Assembly (NCBI GenBank): GCA_021613335.1
Contig: JAJTWR010000251.1
Location: 2,029,501-2,093,500, forward strand
Reading direction: 5' to 3'
Source of the DNA: Whitmania pigra
Taxonomy: Eukaryota > Annelida > Clitellata > Hirudinida > Haemopidae
Length of the DNA stretch: 64,000 nt
Part shown: piece by piece, positions 50,958-63,918 of the stretch
Position numbering within the stretch: the first letter of the stretch is position 1
Layout: each line of letters starts with the position of its first letter
The notes under the pieces: model-generated
The model's database searches: none
Seen by the model: only the letters and a program-made list of their open reading frames with translations
What the model was told of the DNA's origin: nothing
Position numbers and translations under genes: made by a program

Positions 50958-53829
50958 TCTGAGAATGATTATTAAGTCCTAATTACTAAATTATTAAAAT
51001 TCAATATTTTTCATTTTAGCATCCATATTATAATTAACTTTGAAGAATGGTTCGATGGCAAAAAAAAAAGATATCATTGTATGAGTTAAATAACAAATAT
51101 TTGTTGGTTAATAAAAAAAATTCTTTTGGGCAGTTTAAATGATTTTATGAAAATGTTTAATTCCATTTCCTCTCAGAAATCACAAAGTATTGCTTGTACA
51201 ATTACTCGTAATTTCTGCTCATTCATTTTAAATTATCGTTGATGAGATACCGCGTTCGATCCACTATGGGGAAACAAACAGGACCTTCGAGAAGTGCATG
51301 AGGCCGCAAAAGTAGCAAATTGGAATTTAATTATACGAATATACGAAACAATTACAGGCTCTGAAATTAATTTGATTGCAAAGAGGAAATTTTCTTACAT
51401 TAAAAATGTTTGGCTTTCTAATAAAATTATTTGCATGATAACATGTTGCAACCATTAATTTTACGCCAAATTCATTGATGTTTTTCTGAACAAATAACTT
51501 ATCTTTGTCTTCTTGGCAATTGTTCTTAAGGCTTCTTTTTAAGTCCTCTAGCCAGCTAATTAGAATTACTTCTTCTAGAAAGATACAAAGAATTTTGACA
51601 TAATTGTAGTCATTAAGTCATAGTCATTAGTCATAATTGTATTAAGACTTAAGCCTAGATAAACGGTTAATGCAACTGCTATGGCTTTCTGCAAATTCGC
51701 TTGAAAACAAAACGCACCCATGTGAACATAGAAAAAAATGATCATTTCGATGGTTCGATTCTAAGAATTAGGAAATTGTCGGCGTCTCGAAGATGTTCCA
51801 TATTTATCTTGTTATCCCATGGGACGAGACATATCTGATAAAATGTCTCCTTATTCAAGAACCAAGTTTGCTGAAGGATTTCAAGTTCCCATCTTTATTT
51901 CGGGATAAATCCTAGTTTTTAGTACCAGAAATTCTGCCGAAAGTAACCTAGATTTTTGCCTTCAGAACGACTCGAACTAGCGATGGACGTATTTGCGTCC
52001 AATGACCAATTTGTTATAGTTGACCTGACCTTGAAAAACTTCGCTTAGATTTCGGACGAATTGATTTTTTAAAACCCATTTGTCATGAAGTAAATTTATA
52101 AACAATACTAATAACTGATATAATATTTTTGAGGTTGATAGTTTTAACTAAAATATTAATTAAGTTTGTAAATAACAAATATGTTTATTCTCAAAATCTG
52201 CAACGACACCAACAAGAAGAAGATCACGAATGAAATCAACTCGAGTTTATAACTTTTGGACCTCTCATAAGAAACTGTTTAGAAAGGCCAAAAGTAATTC
52301 AGCCAGTTGAGAGATGAGATAGATATACAGGCAGGTAAATAAACAGCCGGTAATTGATACGTTTAAGAAGTTTTATTACGAGCGGCACCCGATATTGGAA
52401 GAGGTGGATGCGAAGGACAACGATTAGGCATTTGATGTTTCTGCTTGGCGTGCGTGAAGTTGTTATGCACGTGTGAAGATCACTAACGTCGATGTCGATG
52501 TACGTGATTCATTAGTATTTAAGCATGTGATCTAATTTCAATTAACGTACCTTCATTGTGTATGTGATCTGCATTCTGATAAGTCAATCGGTAATGCCTA
52601 AGCATGTGTTAAATTTATGTTAGATTGTTCATTATATAATTAATCATACGAGTTAATAGATATTTTATTTATTTATTCAATGAAAATGGTTCTATGATTT
52701 GTGATTACGTTTATGATTTGTGTTTGTTCACGTACGCGATAATTTCCTAAGTCTGTGGGCATTCCCAAATAACCTTATAAAAGACGAGCTGAAAAGATTT
52801 CGCCAAAAATTCTAACATTTCCCCTCTTTTAAGGGCAAATTTTGTTTGAATTTTTGGGCAAAATAAAAGTTTATCTGAAATAAGTGAATATGCTTTTATT
52901 TTAGCTGTATTGTTTGACATCATTGAACTTTGAAAATTCAAGTACAAAGCATTCCTACAGAAGTGAAAGAATCTCTTGGAGCAAAGTGAGAATATTTTGC
53001 TAAAGTTTTTAATGATCTCATTCATCCCAAACCAATTTTATTTTATTTAATTTGCTTTTATACAATTATGTTGAAAAATCATGATTCCAGGAATCTTTGT
53101 CGCCATCTTTCAATCTTTCGCATTTAAAAACTTGGCGGCAAACGAAAATAATAATGCATTTAAATCGGATCGAAATTCTCAACCAGCAGTTCCGTCACCC
53201 TTTGAATTTTCCAGGGAATGACAAGTCGAGGTAGATTCAGATGGAAATCCGAACTTAATAATGATTTCATCCCGGACAGCTTGCAACATTTTTAAGTTTC
53301 CATCGACAATTTGTGCGATGGTGTAGTTAGGCAATATGCTTGTTATGATGGACTATGTTCTGTTATTCAGGCCGTCAAAAACAGAGCATACGAGCAACGA
53401 AGTGTTATTTATATTTTTGTTGTTCATACGAGCGTAATCGCGACCCGCTTGATTTTGTCTTTCTCAGTTCCTCGCATTTGCTTTACAAGTAATTTATAAA
53501 TCTATTAATTAAGAAATTAGGAGAAAAGGTCGATTAAAATGTATAATAATAATAATTTCAATATCAAAAACATTCGTTAATAAGTATTAAAACGGACATG
53601 AATGAAATTCCAGTTAATATTGATTAATTAATAATAAATTATTAAAAAATTAGTTGTTAAAATATCATAGTTATTATATATTTTTATGCTATAGTTATAA
53701 TAAATACTCCACGATGAGCATTTTAAGTCTGTCTTCATTCATTTTAACTTTTGTTTTCATCTGCATTCAACAACTCAATTGGCGTCCATAAGGAGTTTCT
53801 TTAATATTTAAATATTATTTGATTATCAT
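50958..53829. other. Intergenic, nothing recognised
   Basis: AT-rich DNA without convincing ORFs, splice-linked exons or repeats longer than short A/T runs. Short open frames at 52747-53025 (-) and 53311-53499 (+) have no recognisable motifs. Confidence 0.5.
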
Positions 53830-54090
53830 AAATATGAATTAGTCATCAGCTATATTTAATTATTAATTGATTATTACAAATATGAATTAGTCATCAGCTA
53901 TATTTAATTATTAATTGATTATTAAAAATATGAATTAGTCATCAGCTATATTTAATCATTAATTGATTATTACAAATATGAATTAGTCATCAGCTATATT
54001 TAATTATTAATTGATTATTACAAATATGAATTAGTCATCAGCTATATTTAATTATTAATTGATTATTACAAATATGAATTAGTCATCATC
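53830..54090. repeat. 48-bp tandem repeat, five and a half copies
   Basis: The unit begins AAATATGAATTAGTCATCAG and recurs at 53830, 53878, 53926, 53974, 54022 and 54070 with only a few substitutions. It is non-coding, with stops in all frames. Confidence 0.92.
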
Positions 54091-56581
54091 TAAGAGCACG
54101 TGCTTGTTCTAAGTGCCTGGAAAATTGTGAATTTGCTTGTCCGCTGTAAATTTTGATTTAAGCACATCATAAGTACAGTGTTTAGAGTATTATACAAATT
54201 GTCGCCGATAAGGTCTTTTATAATATCTTTAAAAATTACATGCTTAAAACTGTTTCAATTTTAGTAATTGAGTAACAAATGAAAAATATTGGCATGAAAT
54301 ATTTTTTCAATTTTCTGTTTTAAGATAAAATATCCTTTAAGGACATGTTAACTGGTCCTCGTATTTTCGATACTTGTGAGTTGTAAATGGCTTGGAGAGC
54401 CATCAGAAGATCTGATAAGATTAGTTGATTGTCTTTCTAATTGCACCTCTGAACCGATCAGTCTGCTAAATGTCCAGCCAACATTATCGGTAGATGGCAA
54501 ACACTTGGAATGAGATCAAAGACCAACGATGAATGGTAAATGATGAAGCCAATCGAGTTAAACTGGTGCTGACTTGGTGTTTTGTTTTTTTAAAAGTGCT
54601 TCTCCTGTCGAAGAGAAATTTCACAAATTCCTTCCAGGTTTCGAAAATCAGTGGCTGTTTTTAATGCAAACATGGTTTCTAATGTTTTGTTCTTTTTTTT
54701 TTATGTCGGAGAGGATGAAACAACGTCTCCTGTAAAAAGTGAATCCAAATTTAAATTCTCGAGTGTGTTTTTATGGGCCGAATCCAAACTGCTCAATCAC
54801 CCAATGCTCTTACTTTTGTTGTTGTTTGGTTCGTTAATGTGTATGATATGCTAATGTTAACGTATTACCTATACAGTTGTTGTTATGTATTAATGGTAAT
54901 AGGCTACGAGAATAGTATTATAAGCTACGCATATTATATAATTTTTGTGATGATAATATATTTTAATAATGCAAGTATATATTCATAGCTACAAAAATAA
55001 ATTAGCAAACTTTGAAATAAAATCTCACAACTTGGTACAGCTGATTCACCTCTTAAAAATTTAATTGCTTTTCGTTTAATTTTAATTAGCATTCTTAGCA
55101 GTACATCATGCTAATATTAAAAATTAATAATAGCTTAATGATGTGTTAAAAAATAACGTACTAGTTAAAAGTAAAATATTCATATCAGTTATTGCTGTAA
55201 TGCATTGTAATGATTCACATCAGTTATCGCTAGAATACATTGTAATGATTCATATCAGTTATAGTTAGTAACCAGGAAAATATTCGACTAAAAATCAAAC
55301 TTTACTTCTCAGCTAATTCAAGACCTGCTTTCATTCAAGAGGGGAAGATCCGTTATTAAAACATTGCAAAAATGAGAATGTCACTATTCAATATGCGCTT
55401 TTTTAAATTTAAATTTAAAATTGCAATCTTTATTCAAGAGCCGTTTTTCTAAAGCCAAGAAAATGTTTTGAAGTGCTTAAATCTTCTTAAGTTTTCTAAG
55501 TTAAGTTAAGTATTTAAGCTAAGTTAAGTATTTACAATTTCTATACGATAACATTTCGTTTTATATCCGAGAATTCAATTCCCATGTTTGCTTGCACTGA
55601 ACGCGCTTCAGAGCAAGTTTATCTGGAATTGCTTAACAATGAGTTTATTATTTTCCAAGTCTTACAGTTTTACTGGGATTACAAGAGTGACTGGGCCACA
55701 CAAAATTATATATAAATATATGTCGGCATAAATTTGAGAACTCAATCGATTGCAACGGACGATTCGAAACTGAATTTTGAATTGTTAAGAAAATTATAAG
55801 TCTGAAGAGATTTTTATGATAGTTTGTTGTAATATTTTATTATTAAACAATTTTTTTATTGTAATTGTTTTGTTTTATTTTTTAATTAATTAATTAATTA
55901 ATAATACATTTTTTACTTACTAAAATTGTCACCAATATTTGTTAAATGTACAATGTAGTAGTTAGACGCGTATTTTTAAAAGAGCATTTTCATGGGAGTC
56001 ATTCGATGCAAACGTTTGCAGACGACAACAGTTTTTTATTGCCGCTCAAACAGTGAATTAAAAATTATCTGGTTTTTGGAAATTCTCACTGCTTTATCAC
56101 ATGTGACAAACCGATTAACGAAGTTGGAAAATGTTAACGTGAACGAGCCAGTATTTAGAATTTAATATATTTAATATTAACAAACTATTTATAAAACATT
56201 TTAAACATTATTTAAAAATCATTTTTAACTGAAGCAATGTTCATGATGCGCACGAATTCATAAAATCCTATTCTTTCAAAGAACATCGTTCGCAGGTGTA
56301 CAAATTGCAGCCTCAAAAGCCTCATAAATAGCGTAGTTTTTTAATAATTCCTATTAATTATTGCTAATTTTTGGAAAACAAAATGCTTGCATCAAGACGT
56401 GTTCGCAGGAAAGGATTTCGATGCAAAAGATTTGAGAATGAAATCATTTGGTAATCAATTGAACAGCCACTGAAAGTTGAGAATTGAAGAGAAGAACATT
56501 CCACTTGAGATAACCATCACTTAGAGTCACTTTTTAACTCTATACTCTGATTTGCTGCCAATTACAACAATAACAACAATA
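54091..56581. other. Intergenic, minor repeats only
   Basis: Contains about three copies of a unit of roughly 40 bp with CATATCAGTTAT at 55181-55265, and AAGTTAAGTA repeats near 55490-55530. No gene was recognised. Confidence 0.5.
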
Positions 56582-56585
56582 ATAG

Positions 56586-56894
56586 TGTTGTAAACTTAGA
56601 TTTTTGGAAATTAATTAAGTTTATATTGCTAATATAATTAAATTTGTACTTAATTATATTTGGCATCTTTTCCGGGCACGTGGGATATATTTTTGCTACA
56701 GAAAAGCATTCTCGATAATCACCTGACAAACAACGAGAATCAAGTCAACTTAGAAGCCCAAATAACCATTTGCATCCTTAAGTACCTCAATTCCTTAAAC
56801 GCTTAACTTCTATTATTCAGTTCCGTTAACTGAATACCTGCTCTAATAAACTTATTAGTTAACTTACTTATTTGCGGACCCCCGGGTTATTTCA
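56586..56894 (+). repeat. 5' LTR
   Basis: 309 bp, TG...CA, with a polyadenylation-like AATAAA at about 56845 and a short palindromic GTTAAC motif. Identical to 58146-58454. Confidence 0.93.
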
Positions 56895-56895
56895 T

Positions 56896-56913
56896 TGGTG
56901 TCAGGAGTGGGAT
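56896..56913 (+). promoter_or_regulatory. Primer-binding site, tRNA-Leu type
   Basis: TGGTGTCAGGAGTGGGAT is the reverse complement of ATCCCACTCCTGACACCA, which is the end of animal tRNA-Leu(CAG) plus CCA (tRNA identity from memory). Confidence 0.8.
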
Positions 56914-56928
56914 CCCAAAAAGTAAGTC

Positions 56929-58134
56929 ATGAGCAAGGTCTTAGAAGATTTAACTTTTGCTGGAATGAGACGTGAGCTTAAGTTGAGGCAAATGGATTCG
57001 AAAGGCTCCAGGGAAGAATTGCAGGATCGCCTGCTGTCGTGGATAGTAGACCAGGGTGAGGATCCAGAAGCTTATATGTTTGTTGATCCGGGTCTGAAAT
57101 GGGCGATGGGAAATATAAATAAAATGATGCAAAGCTTTGAAGAAAAGATGGAAAAAGTAACTGAGGTTTTCTCCAACAAGGCCTCTACTAGCTACCAACC
57201 GGAGGAGACTCCATCAAGCACCATAAACATCATGCCAGCTGGGGCCTCAGCAGTGTACCCGATTGCCACACTGGTTTCGGTTGAGAAGGAGACCGAGGAA
57301 ATTGTAGATGGAAGAACTTTGGAAAGCGAAGTGTTTCTTCCATGGAGTGAGGAATCGGGAATGGAGCTGAGGGAAGAGCTGGGTGAGGAGAACGGTGCTG
57401 AGGAGACCTTTGCTGAGGTGAGTGAGGCTAGTTTGGTGGTTGACGGGGACAGTCCAATAGTGGAGCTCCCAATAAATGTTGAGAATGAGGACAACGGTGA
57501 GCTGAGGGAGAGTTTTGCAAACCCCAAAGATGTCGCGCCAGTGCCCAATGAGCCAGTTCCGTGCACGATTGCCTCGTTGGTGTCGGTTGTGGAGAAAACC
57601 GAGAAAATAATTGAAGGAGGGACTTTGGTAGAGGCCAGAGTGGAGCCTCCTCGCGTTGAGGAATCAGTGGAGGGATTGGACCTAGAAAACAGTAGCGATC
57701 GATTTGAGTTGGGAGTTTCCGAATTCGATTCAGCTGTGGATATCGTGGAGGTTGGAGCTGCGGATGTCATTGTAACTGAGAGTGGAGATGTTGGCGGTGA
57801 AGTACTCGGCGGTCCTGAGTACGTGGTTCGTAAGGTTGGATCAATGTCTGAGGAGTTCATTTGTGGAGTTCTCAGCCAAGGCGGGCTTTCTGGCCTTCGG
57901 AGGTCGTCGGAGACTCGAGGCGAGCATTTAGTGCTGTTGGTTGTTTTGCTGATCTTTTTCAGTAAGCGTTTTAGTAGAGATACCAGAAGAGGACGGGCTC
58001 GCATTGAAACAATGGTGATACATGGGCACCATGTTAGAGATTGTGTCCCGAGAGTAAAAATGAAGCTGGCACACATTCGCCGACTGGCGAAGTACCACGG
58101 GGAGCAGCAGTCTGTTCGGGACGAACAGATTTAA
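56929..58134 (+). CDS. LTR-element ORF, SAP-like N terminus (401 aa)
   Basis: The single ORF of the LTR element starts 35 bp after the 5' LTR. Residues about 5-40 (LTFAGMRRELKLRQMDSKGS then REELQDRLLSWI) look like a SAP helix-extension-helix motif, a DNA/RNA-binding fold seen at the N terminus of some retroelement Gag proteins. The middle is long, acidic and rich in Glu, Val and Ser with two imperfect internal repeats (VCTIASLVSV-like: PIATLVSVEKETEEIVDG and TIASLVSVVEKTEKIIEG). Near the end is a hydrophobic segment (HLVLLVVLLIFF), then a basic tail. No CCHC knuckle, protease or RT motif is present. It may be a highly diverged Gag or an unrelated captured ORF. Confidence 0.75.
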   Translation: MSKVLEDLTFAGMRRELKLRQMDSKGSREELQDRLLSWIVDQGEDPEAYMFVDPGLKWAMGNINKMMQSFEEKMEKVTEVFSNKASTSYQPEETPSSTINIMPAGASAVYPIATLVSVEKETEEIVDGRTLESEVFLPWSEESGMELREELGEENGAEETFAEVSEASLVVDGDSPIVELPINVENEDNGELRESFANPKDVAPVPNEPVPCTIASLVSVVEKTEKIIEGGTLVEARVEPPRVEESVEGLDLENSSDRFELGVSEFDSAVDIVEVGAADVIVTESGDVGGEVLGGPEYVVRKVGSMSEEFICGVLSQGGLSGLRRSSETRGEHLVLLVVLLIFFSKRFSRDTRRGRARIETMVIHGHHVRDCVPRVKMKLAHIRRLAKYHGEQQSVRDEQI

Positions 58135-58145
58135 GGAGGGTGTAA

Positions 58146-58454
58146 TGTTGTAAACTTAGATTTTTGGAAATTAATTAAGTTTATATTGCTAATATAATTA
58201 AATTTGTACTTAATTATATTTGGCATCTTTTCCGGGCACGTGGGATATATTTTTGCTACAGAAAAGCATTCTCGATAATCACCTGACAAACAACGAGAAT
58301 CAAGTCAACTTAGAAGCCCAAATAACCATTTGCATCCTTAAGTACCTCAATTCCTTAAACGCTTAACTTCTATTATTCAGTTCCGTTAACTGAATACCTG
58401 CTCTAATAAACTTATTAGTTAACTTACTTATTTGCGGACCCCCGGGTTATTTCA
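58146..58454 (+). repeat. 3' LTR
   Basis: Identical to 56586-56894. Confidence 0.93.
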
Positions 58455-58469
58455 ATAGAAACAATAGCA

Positions 58470-58851
<382 letters not shown>

Positions 58852-61182
58852 AACGAATTTTTAATTAATTAAAACATTTCGTTGAACACCAGAGACAAAT
58901 AACACGGTCGGTTAGTTTTACGAATTCACGGCTCATTATGCGGCATTTAGGACTCCATTGTCGATTGAACCTGCCTCATTATCTCCTCATTAATTCATTA
59001 TTCATTATTCATTAAGCTCCTCTGCTTAACTCCTCCTCCCGGCTACTTTTATTCAAACTATTATTCAGTTGCGCTCCATAAACTTCTCACATTCCAAAAA
59101 ATCTGCGATACAACGTTAGGACTAATGTCCAACATGCAAACCAGCCTCGTATGCTGGTAATGATGCTGATGAGTACAACGATGTTGATGATGATGGTCAT
59201 GAAAATAAAAATGTTCTTACAATGATGATGATGAAAACAGAAATATTGACGATGATGACGGTGATGATGACATGTGGCTGTTGTCAATCTTTGGACGCTT
59301 TGATTACATTTAAAGACCGCAAGTGCTTTTTACCGCCTTTGAGTGAAGATTAAACATTGACATTTCGTATTTAAAAAGAAATTCAATATTTTTCGAGAAA
59401 TTGAAGCTGCGCAATTTGTTAGACAATCGATTTGTTTCAACACTTCCTCGGCACTTCCTCACGACTTCCGTGATCTCACGGATGAAAGGTCAAGGTTATA
59501 GAATGAATTGGATGAAAGTATTATCAATTTTGAATTAATAATTTTTAATCAAAAGATTTTTAAAACCTTAAGTCAAGATGTGTAAAATGTTTGAATTGCA
59601 CATTTAAAACATTATTTAATCAAATATCGTGTGAACGCGAAAATGGTTTTTCCATCCAAGTCACTTTTGACTTGTTCTGGCTTCCATTTATTTTATCTTG
59701 CGTTTATTTTTTAGACCAGCATAAAAGTAGTTGTCTTATTATTATTGTTATTGCATTAAAAACCACAATTTCAATGGAATAAAGCAGCCGATCATTTTGA
59801 AATGATTTCGACTTCTTTTAGTTCAAGTTATTCAATCGTTTATTAATTATTTAGTTTCTTCATTGATGTGCCAAACTTCAATCAGAATCTCTGATATAAA
59901 CACAAATTGTCTTCTAAAAGAATGGTGGAGTTTATTGAAATTTGAAAAGAAATTCAATGTATTTATTGCTTTTATCTGCTGCCATAAAATCTGATTAGTA
60001 GAGTCGAGAGGTAGCTATGGTAGCACAGTTACCATGAAACTATTACATATTTAAATTTTCGAAATGACTAACTTGTATATAATGCTTATTTGACAAAATG
60101 TCTAATTTATTATTATTAAAAATTAGTACCATCATTATTTATAAACCGATCGTTTTTTTTAATTGAAACAATCCATCAATCAGCTATTCAGCATTTTGTT
60201 ACTGATGTTTGACAATCAGAAACGATTAAGCAAATCGCCCATTTATTGTTTTTGAGCAGTAAATTATCCTCATTGACAGACTCAAAAACTCTGAATTTCG
60301 AGAGGCATTTTGATGAAGCTTTAAATATTGTAAAACTTTGCAATTTGATTGTCAATTGATGAACGAACGAAGGAAATTAACTTCAAAATGTCCCCCCTCC
60401 CCCCACCAATTTAAACAAGAGGCAGTCAAATAGTATGCTTCCAAAATGATGCAACACGACCACCCAAGATATTCAACAATGCTGTTTACCTCAGCAGAGG
60501 TAGTCGAGAGTTCGCAGGTGCCTCACAAGTACTTCACAAGAATTAGACCATCAAAACTTCGACTCATTCGAGAAAGAAAAACTCAAAGCGACAAAAAACA
60601 ACAGAACGAAATTCATAAGAATCCGATAAAACTCTTTGAACCAATGTAATCTCGTCGCAATCTTATGCGCGCCATTAAAATTCTGTTAAAGAAAAACCAG
60701 TTCAATCAGGATGAAGTCATCGGTCATCTTCAAAAGAATTTTATGCTTCAATTTTTATTTTAATATTTTTTATTTTATGCTTCAATTTTTATTTTAATAT
60801 TTTCTTTTACTACTTATTCAGATATTTCAGTTATTCGGTAGGCTTTGACACAACAGCTATTTCTTTTTATGTTTAACATTTTTATGCTTTTGACGTTCTT
60901 GACTGTTTCATTTTGGAGCAAAACCTCAAATAAACATTTTCACGCCTTAAAAAATAAAAATAAACTATTGCATTTTTAATTGCAAACCGCTTAAACTTTG
61001 CCTGTTCTTAATAATTTTTCTCTACTTCTCATCAGTTAGTCGTTTGAAAGGCGGTATTTCGTTTTGAACTAAGCATTTTAGTAAAATATGATCAACTTAA
61101 ATTAAATTAAATTAAATGCCTTTATATTTACAATGCCTTTGAGTTGATAATCAAACTTTCTCAGATCAAGAAAACCTCAAAG
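58852..61182. other. Intergenic upstream of the SLC4-like gene
   Basis: Contains a GAT-rich stretch (59155-59275) and an imperfect tandem of TTATGCTTCAATTTTTATTT at 60737-60800. No coding feature was recognised. The promoter and any 5' UTR exons of the next gene probably lie here. Confidence 0.5.
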
Positions 61183-62140
61183 ATGTCCAGAAAACCACAG
61201 AACGTGGCCATCACAGTTGGTGATGACAATAACAACATGAATATGGATGAGTTTGATCCCATTAATGCTGCAGCTCAGGTCAGTGTTTCAATGAACTTTG
61301 AACTCTCAAAAAGATCATTTAAGTTCATCGCATGATTCCTTAGGTAGCCACGAAAACGCGAGATATAAAACTATTCTTCTGATTAAATGTACCTAACTTT
61401 GGTAACAAAATATGTGAACATTACGTATCTACTTAGCCATGGCTACGGGGTGTTATTACAAAGATTTAAACAATTCAGCCTTGAAAACAGATCACAAAAC
61501 TCTCAACCCTTATTATGTCTCATGGTATGATCTGCATACGCTGTGCATATGGCACTGTATAAATGAAGTACAATTATAATTTGAACATTTTTTAAAAATT
61601 TTATTTTTGTAACTAAGCAGAAAAATAAACCAAAACCAACAGAAAAAGACAACGAAATAAAATAACTCAATGGTCAGCCTTAAAGAAACGCACTCTTCCG
61701 CTGTCAGACTGAGCCTAATTAACACATTTTAATTAGTATGTACAGAAATAAAAACAAAATTATTCAAAGAATATATTTGCAAGCTTTATCAAGTGCAAGG
61801 TTGCACAGTACATGTAACCTGATAAGTTTGATTTCGTGAGTGATCAATTAATCTAATGGATGCTATTTTTAGGTGTGGTTAGGTTAGGTTTTGAAAACCA
61901 CAGTAAATAAAGTCGTCATTGTACCATTATTTAAGTCGATTCAACGGTTGAACAATAAGTATTAGTTAACATTGAATCTTTTAGTATTAATGTTTGTTTA
62001 TACAGTTTGTAACATTACTTGAATAAATGTTTATAGTTCTATTTATATTTATTATTGATGCTATCGGGTTATGAGTATGCACAGTGAAACGCATGTTTCA
62101 TCGAATAGTTAGCTGAATTATGACTATATTATTATTATTA

Positions 62141-62177
<37 letters not shown>

Positions 62178-62182
62178 TATTA

Positions 62183-62213
<31 letters not shown>

Positions 62214-63918
62214 CATTATTATTTTTTTTATTATTAGGTTAAATCATTATTAACGACTTCCTTATTATTGTCAACATCAATAACACTTTGTAATCCAGGT
62301 GAGACGATTGCTGTCAGACATGGAGAAAGTGGACTTGAATGTTCATTATCTGTTCATTCAAATGGATGTTTTGGCGCGATTTCCAGAAAAAAAACAGGGA
62401 TGGAAGGAAACTGCCAGGTAAAATTAAAAATAGATTTTAACAGGTTTTATATTTAATTTGTTCAAACATCATTTAAATCGATGTTTAAGGAATGTTTAAT
62501 ATCAAGAATACTTTGCACAATTAGTGCTTGATGAAGTAACAAAATATTTAGTAAAATTGTTATTTAATAATAAGCAGAGAGAGTTACTATAAACATAATA
62601 ACGTTTTTGAATTACTATGCATCTCAAGTTAAGTCAAAGTTCAACTGTCGACCTTTCAACTGAGAGTCTCAAATTTACTCTGCCTGAGAAAATATGATCT
62701 TTTGATGATTTTGTTGCCGCATAAATAATTTAATAAAATTAATTGTCGTTTTCTGTATTTAATATCGTGCTGCAAATGAGTTTCGTTAAACTAATGCGGT
62801 TAAATTATCTCATTTGATCTCATATGTATCACCGAATAAAGCATAATAATTAATGAATTAAAGTAAAATAAAGTAAACAAACTTAAAAGCTTATCGTAAA
62901 AGGCTAGTGTGTACTTTCATTTCATTTTGAATATCAAACAACAATTACTTTGCTTAATGTATTAATAATATCAGCCAGTAACAGCTGTTCGTTTCACATT
63001 ATTCCTAATTAAATCGAAATGATTTTTCTAAATTGGTAAATCAGATGGTTGAAATACGAGGAAACTGTTGAAGTCGGAGAAAGATGGTCGAAACCTCACA
63101 TTCCAACCACTCAGATGCACTCACTGCTCGAGTTAAGGAAATTCGTATCACACAGCATGTGCATTGTAGCCCTTGATGTCGATACACAGGTCGCCAGCGA
63201 ATATCCCATTGCAGGTGAAAGAAGACAATAAAAATAATAATTCGTACTCACTAACTGTACTAAAATAACGTGCATTATTTCCTGAACAGGAAAGTTATTG
63301 GTTTACAAAAAGATTTGTGAAATAAATCAGAAATGGAAATGAATACCATTAGCGATTAAAAAATATTTTAAATGATATCACCAGACGCACTGATGGAGGT
63401 GTTACAGAATGAGGAGAAATTTAGTGCAGGAAATCTGCCCTCGCTCATCAGGAACACGATCATTCTCCCGCACAAACATCAGCACAGGAAGGCAGCAGGA
63501 AAGTCATCGTCGACTACCATCAAGCAGTTCGACAGGGAAGGAAGACCTCTCTTCTCGGAGGATGGTTTGGACGTTTATATGTTTTATCCTGCATTAATTT
63601 CGCAGTGTTGTACGTAAATGTACGTTGTTGTTAGCGTCCTTTAATAAAATCTGGTGATGTCCTAATAACCAAGTAATTGAACTCATGACCGAGTCATAGT
63701 TTAGCCAGATTTCCGATCAACTTGAGAATTCTTATAAAATCAAAAGCTGTTGCAAATTTTTAGGAGAAAACCTCGTCAAAAAGAAAAAGAAAAACGAACA
63801 AGAGGATAAGAAGAGGAAGGCTTTTCTCAGGAGAAGGAGTGGTGACGGAAGAGACATTGCCATGATCTACAACAGCTATCCTGCTGGGGCGACCCCTGAC
63901 AACTTGGAACCCTACAAG
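61183..63918 (+). CDS. SLC4-family bicarbonate transporter, N-terminal part
   Basis: Five exons: 61183-61278, 62299-62417, 63045-63214, 63385-63564 and 63764-63918, all phase-compatible (240 codons), with a donor (AAG|GTCGGT) at the right edge, so the gene continues. Key motif is [20 protein letters not shown] across exons 2-3, followed by [20 protein letters not shown], the hallmark of the SLC4 cytoplasmic (band 3) domain. Exon 4 has [13 protein letters not shown] and PHKHQHRKA, at the place where SLC4 proteins read LL-KRHHHQ. Exon 5 is Lys/Arg-rich. The transmembrane exchanger domain is outside the window. Na+-driven or anion-exchange type cannot be decided. Start chosen as the first ATG of a phase-0 exon. 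Confidence 0.82.
62127..62235. repeat. (ATT)n microsatellite in SLC4-like intron 1
   Basis: A run of ATT triplets about 65 bp upstream of the exon 2 acceptor. Confidence 0.9.

Larger units (their letters stand above)
56586..58454 (+). mobile_element. Non-autonomous LTR retrotransposon, 1,869 bp
   Basis: Two 309-bp LTRs (56586-56894 and 58146-58454) appear identical base for base, begin TG and end CA, and are flanked by a 4-bp target duplication ATAG (56582-56585, 58455-58458). One base after the 5' LTR is a primer-binding site TGGTGTCAGGAGTGGGAT (56896-56913), complementary to the 3' end of a tRNA-Leu (CCA tail included). A purine tract (AAGGAGGG, 58133-58140) precedes the 3' LTR. The interior has one 401-codon ORF and no protease, reverse transcriptase or integrase. 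Identical LTRs mean very recent insertion. It must borrow enzymes from a related autonomous element. Confidence 0.93.

Noticed and set aside
57192..58076. 294-aa open frame on the minus strand, Ser/Thr-rich
   Set aside because: It is the antisense shadow of the LTR-element ORF; its low-complexity composition follows from the acidic codons on the other strand.
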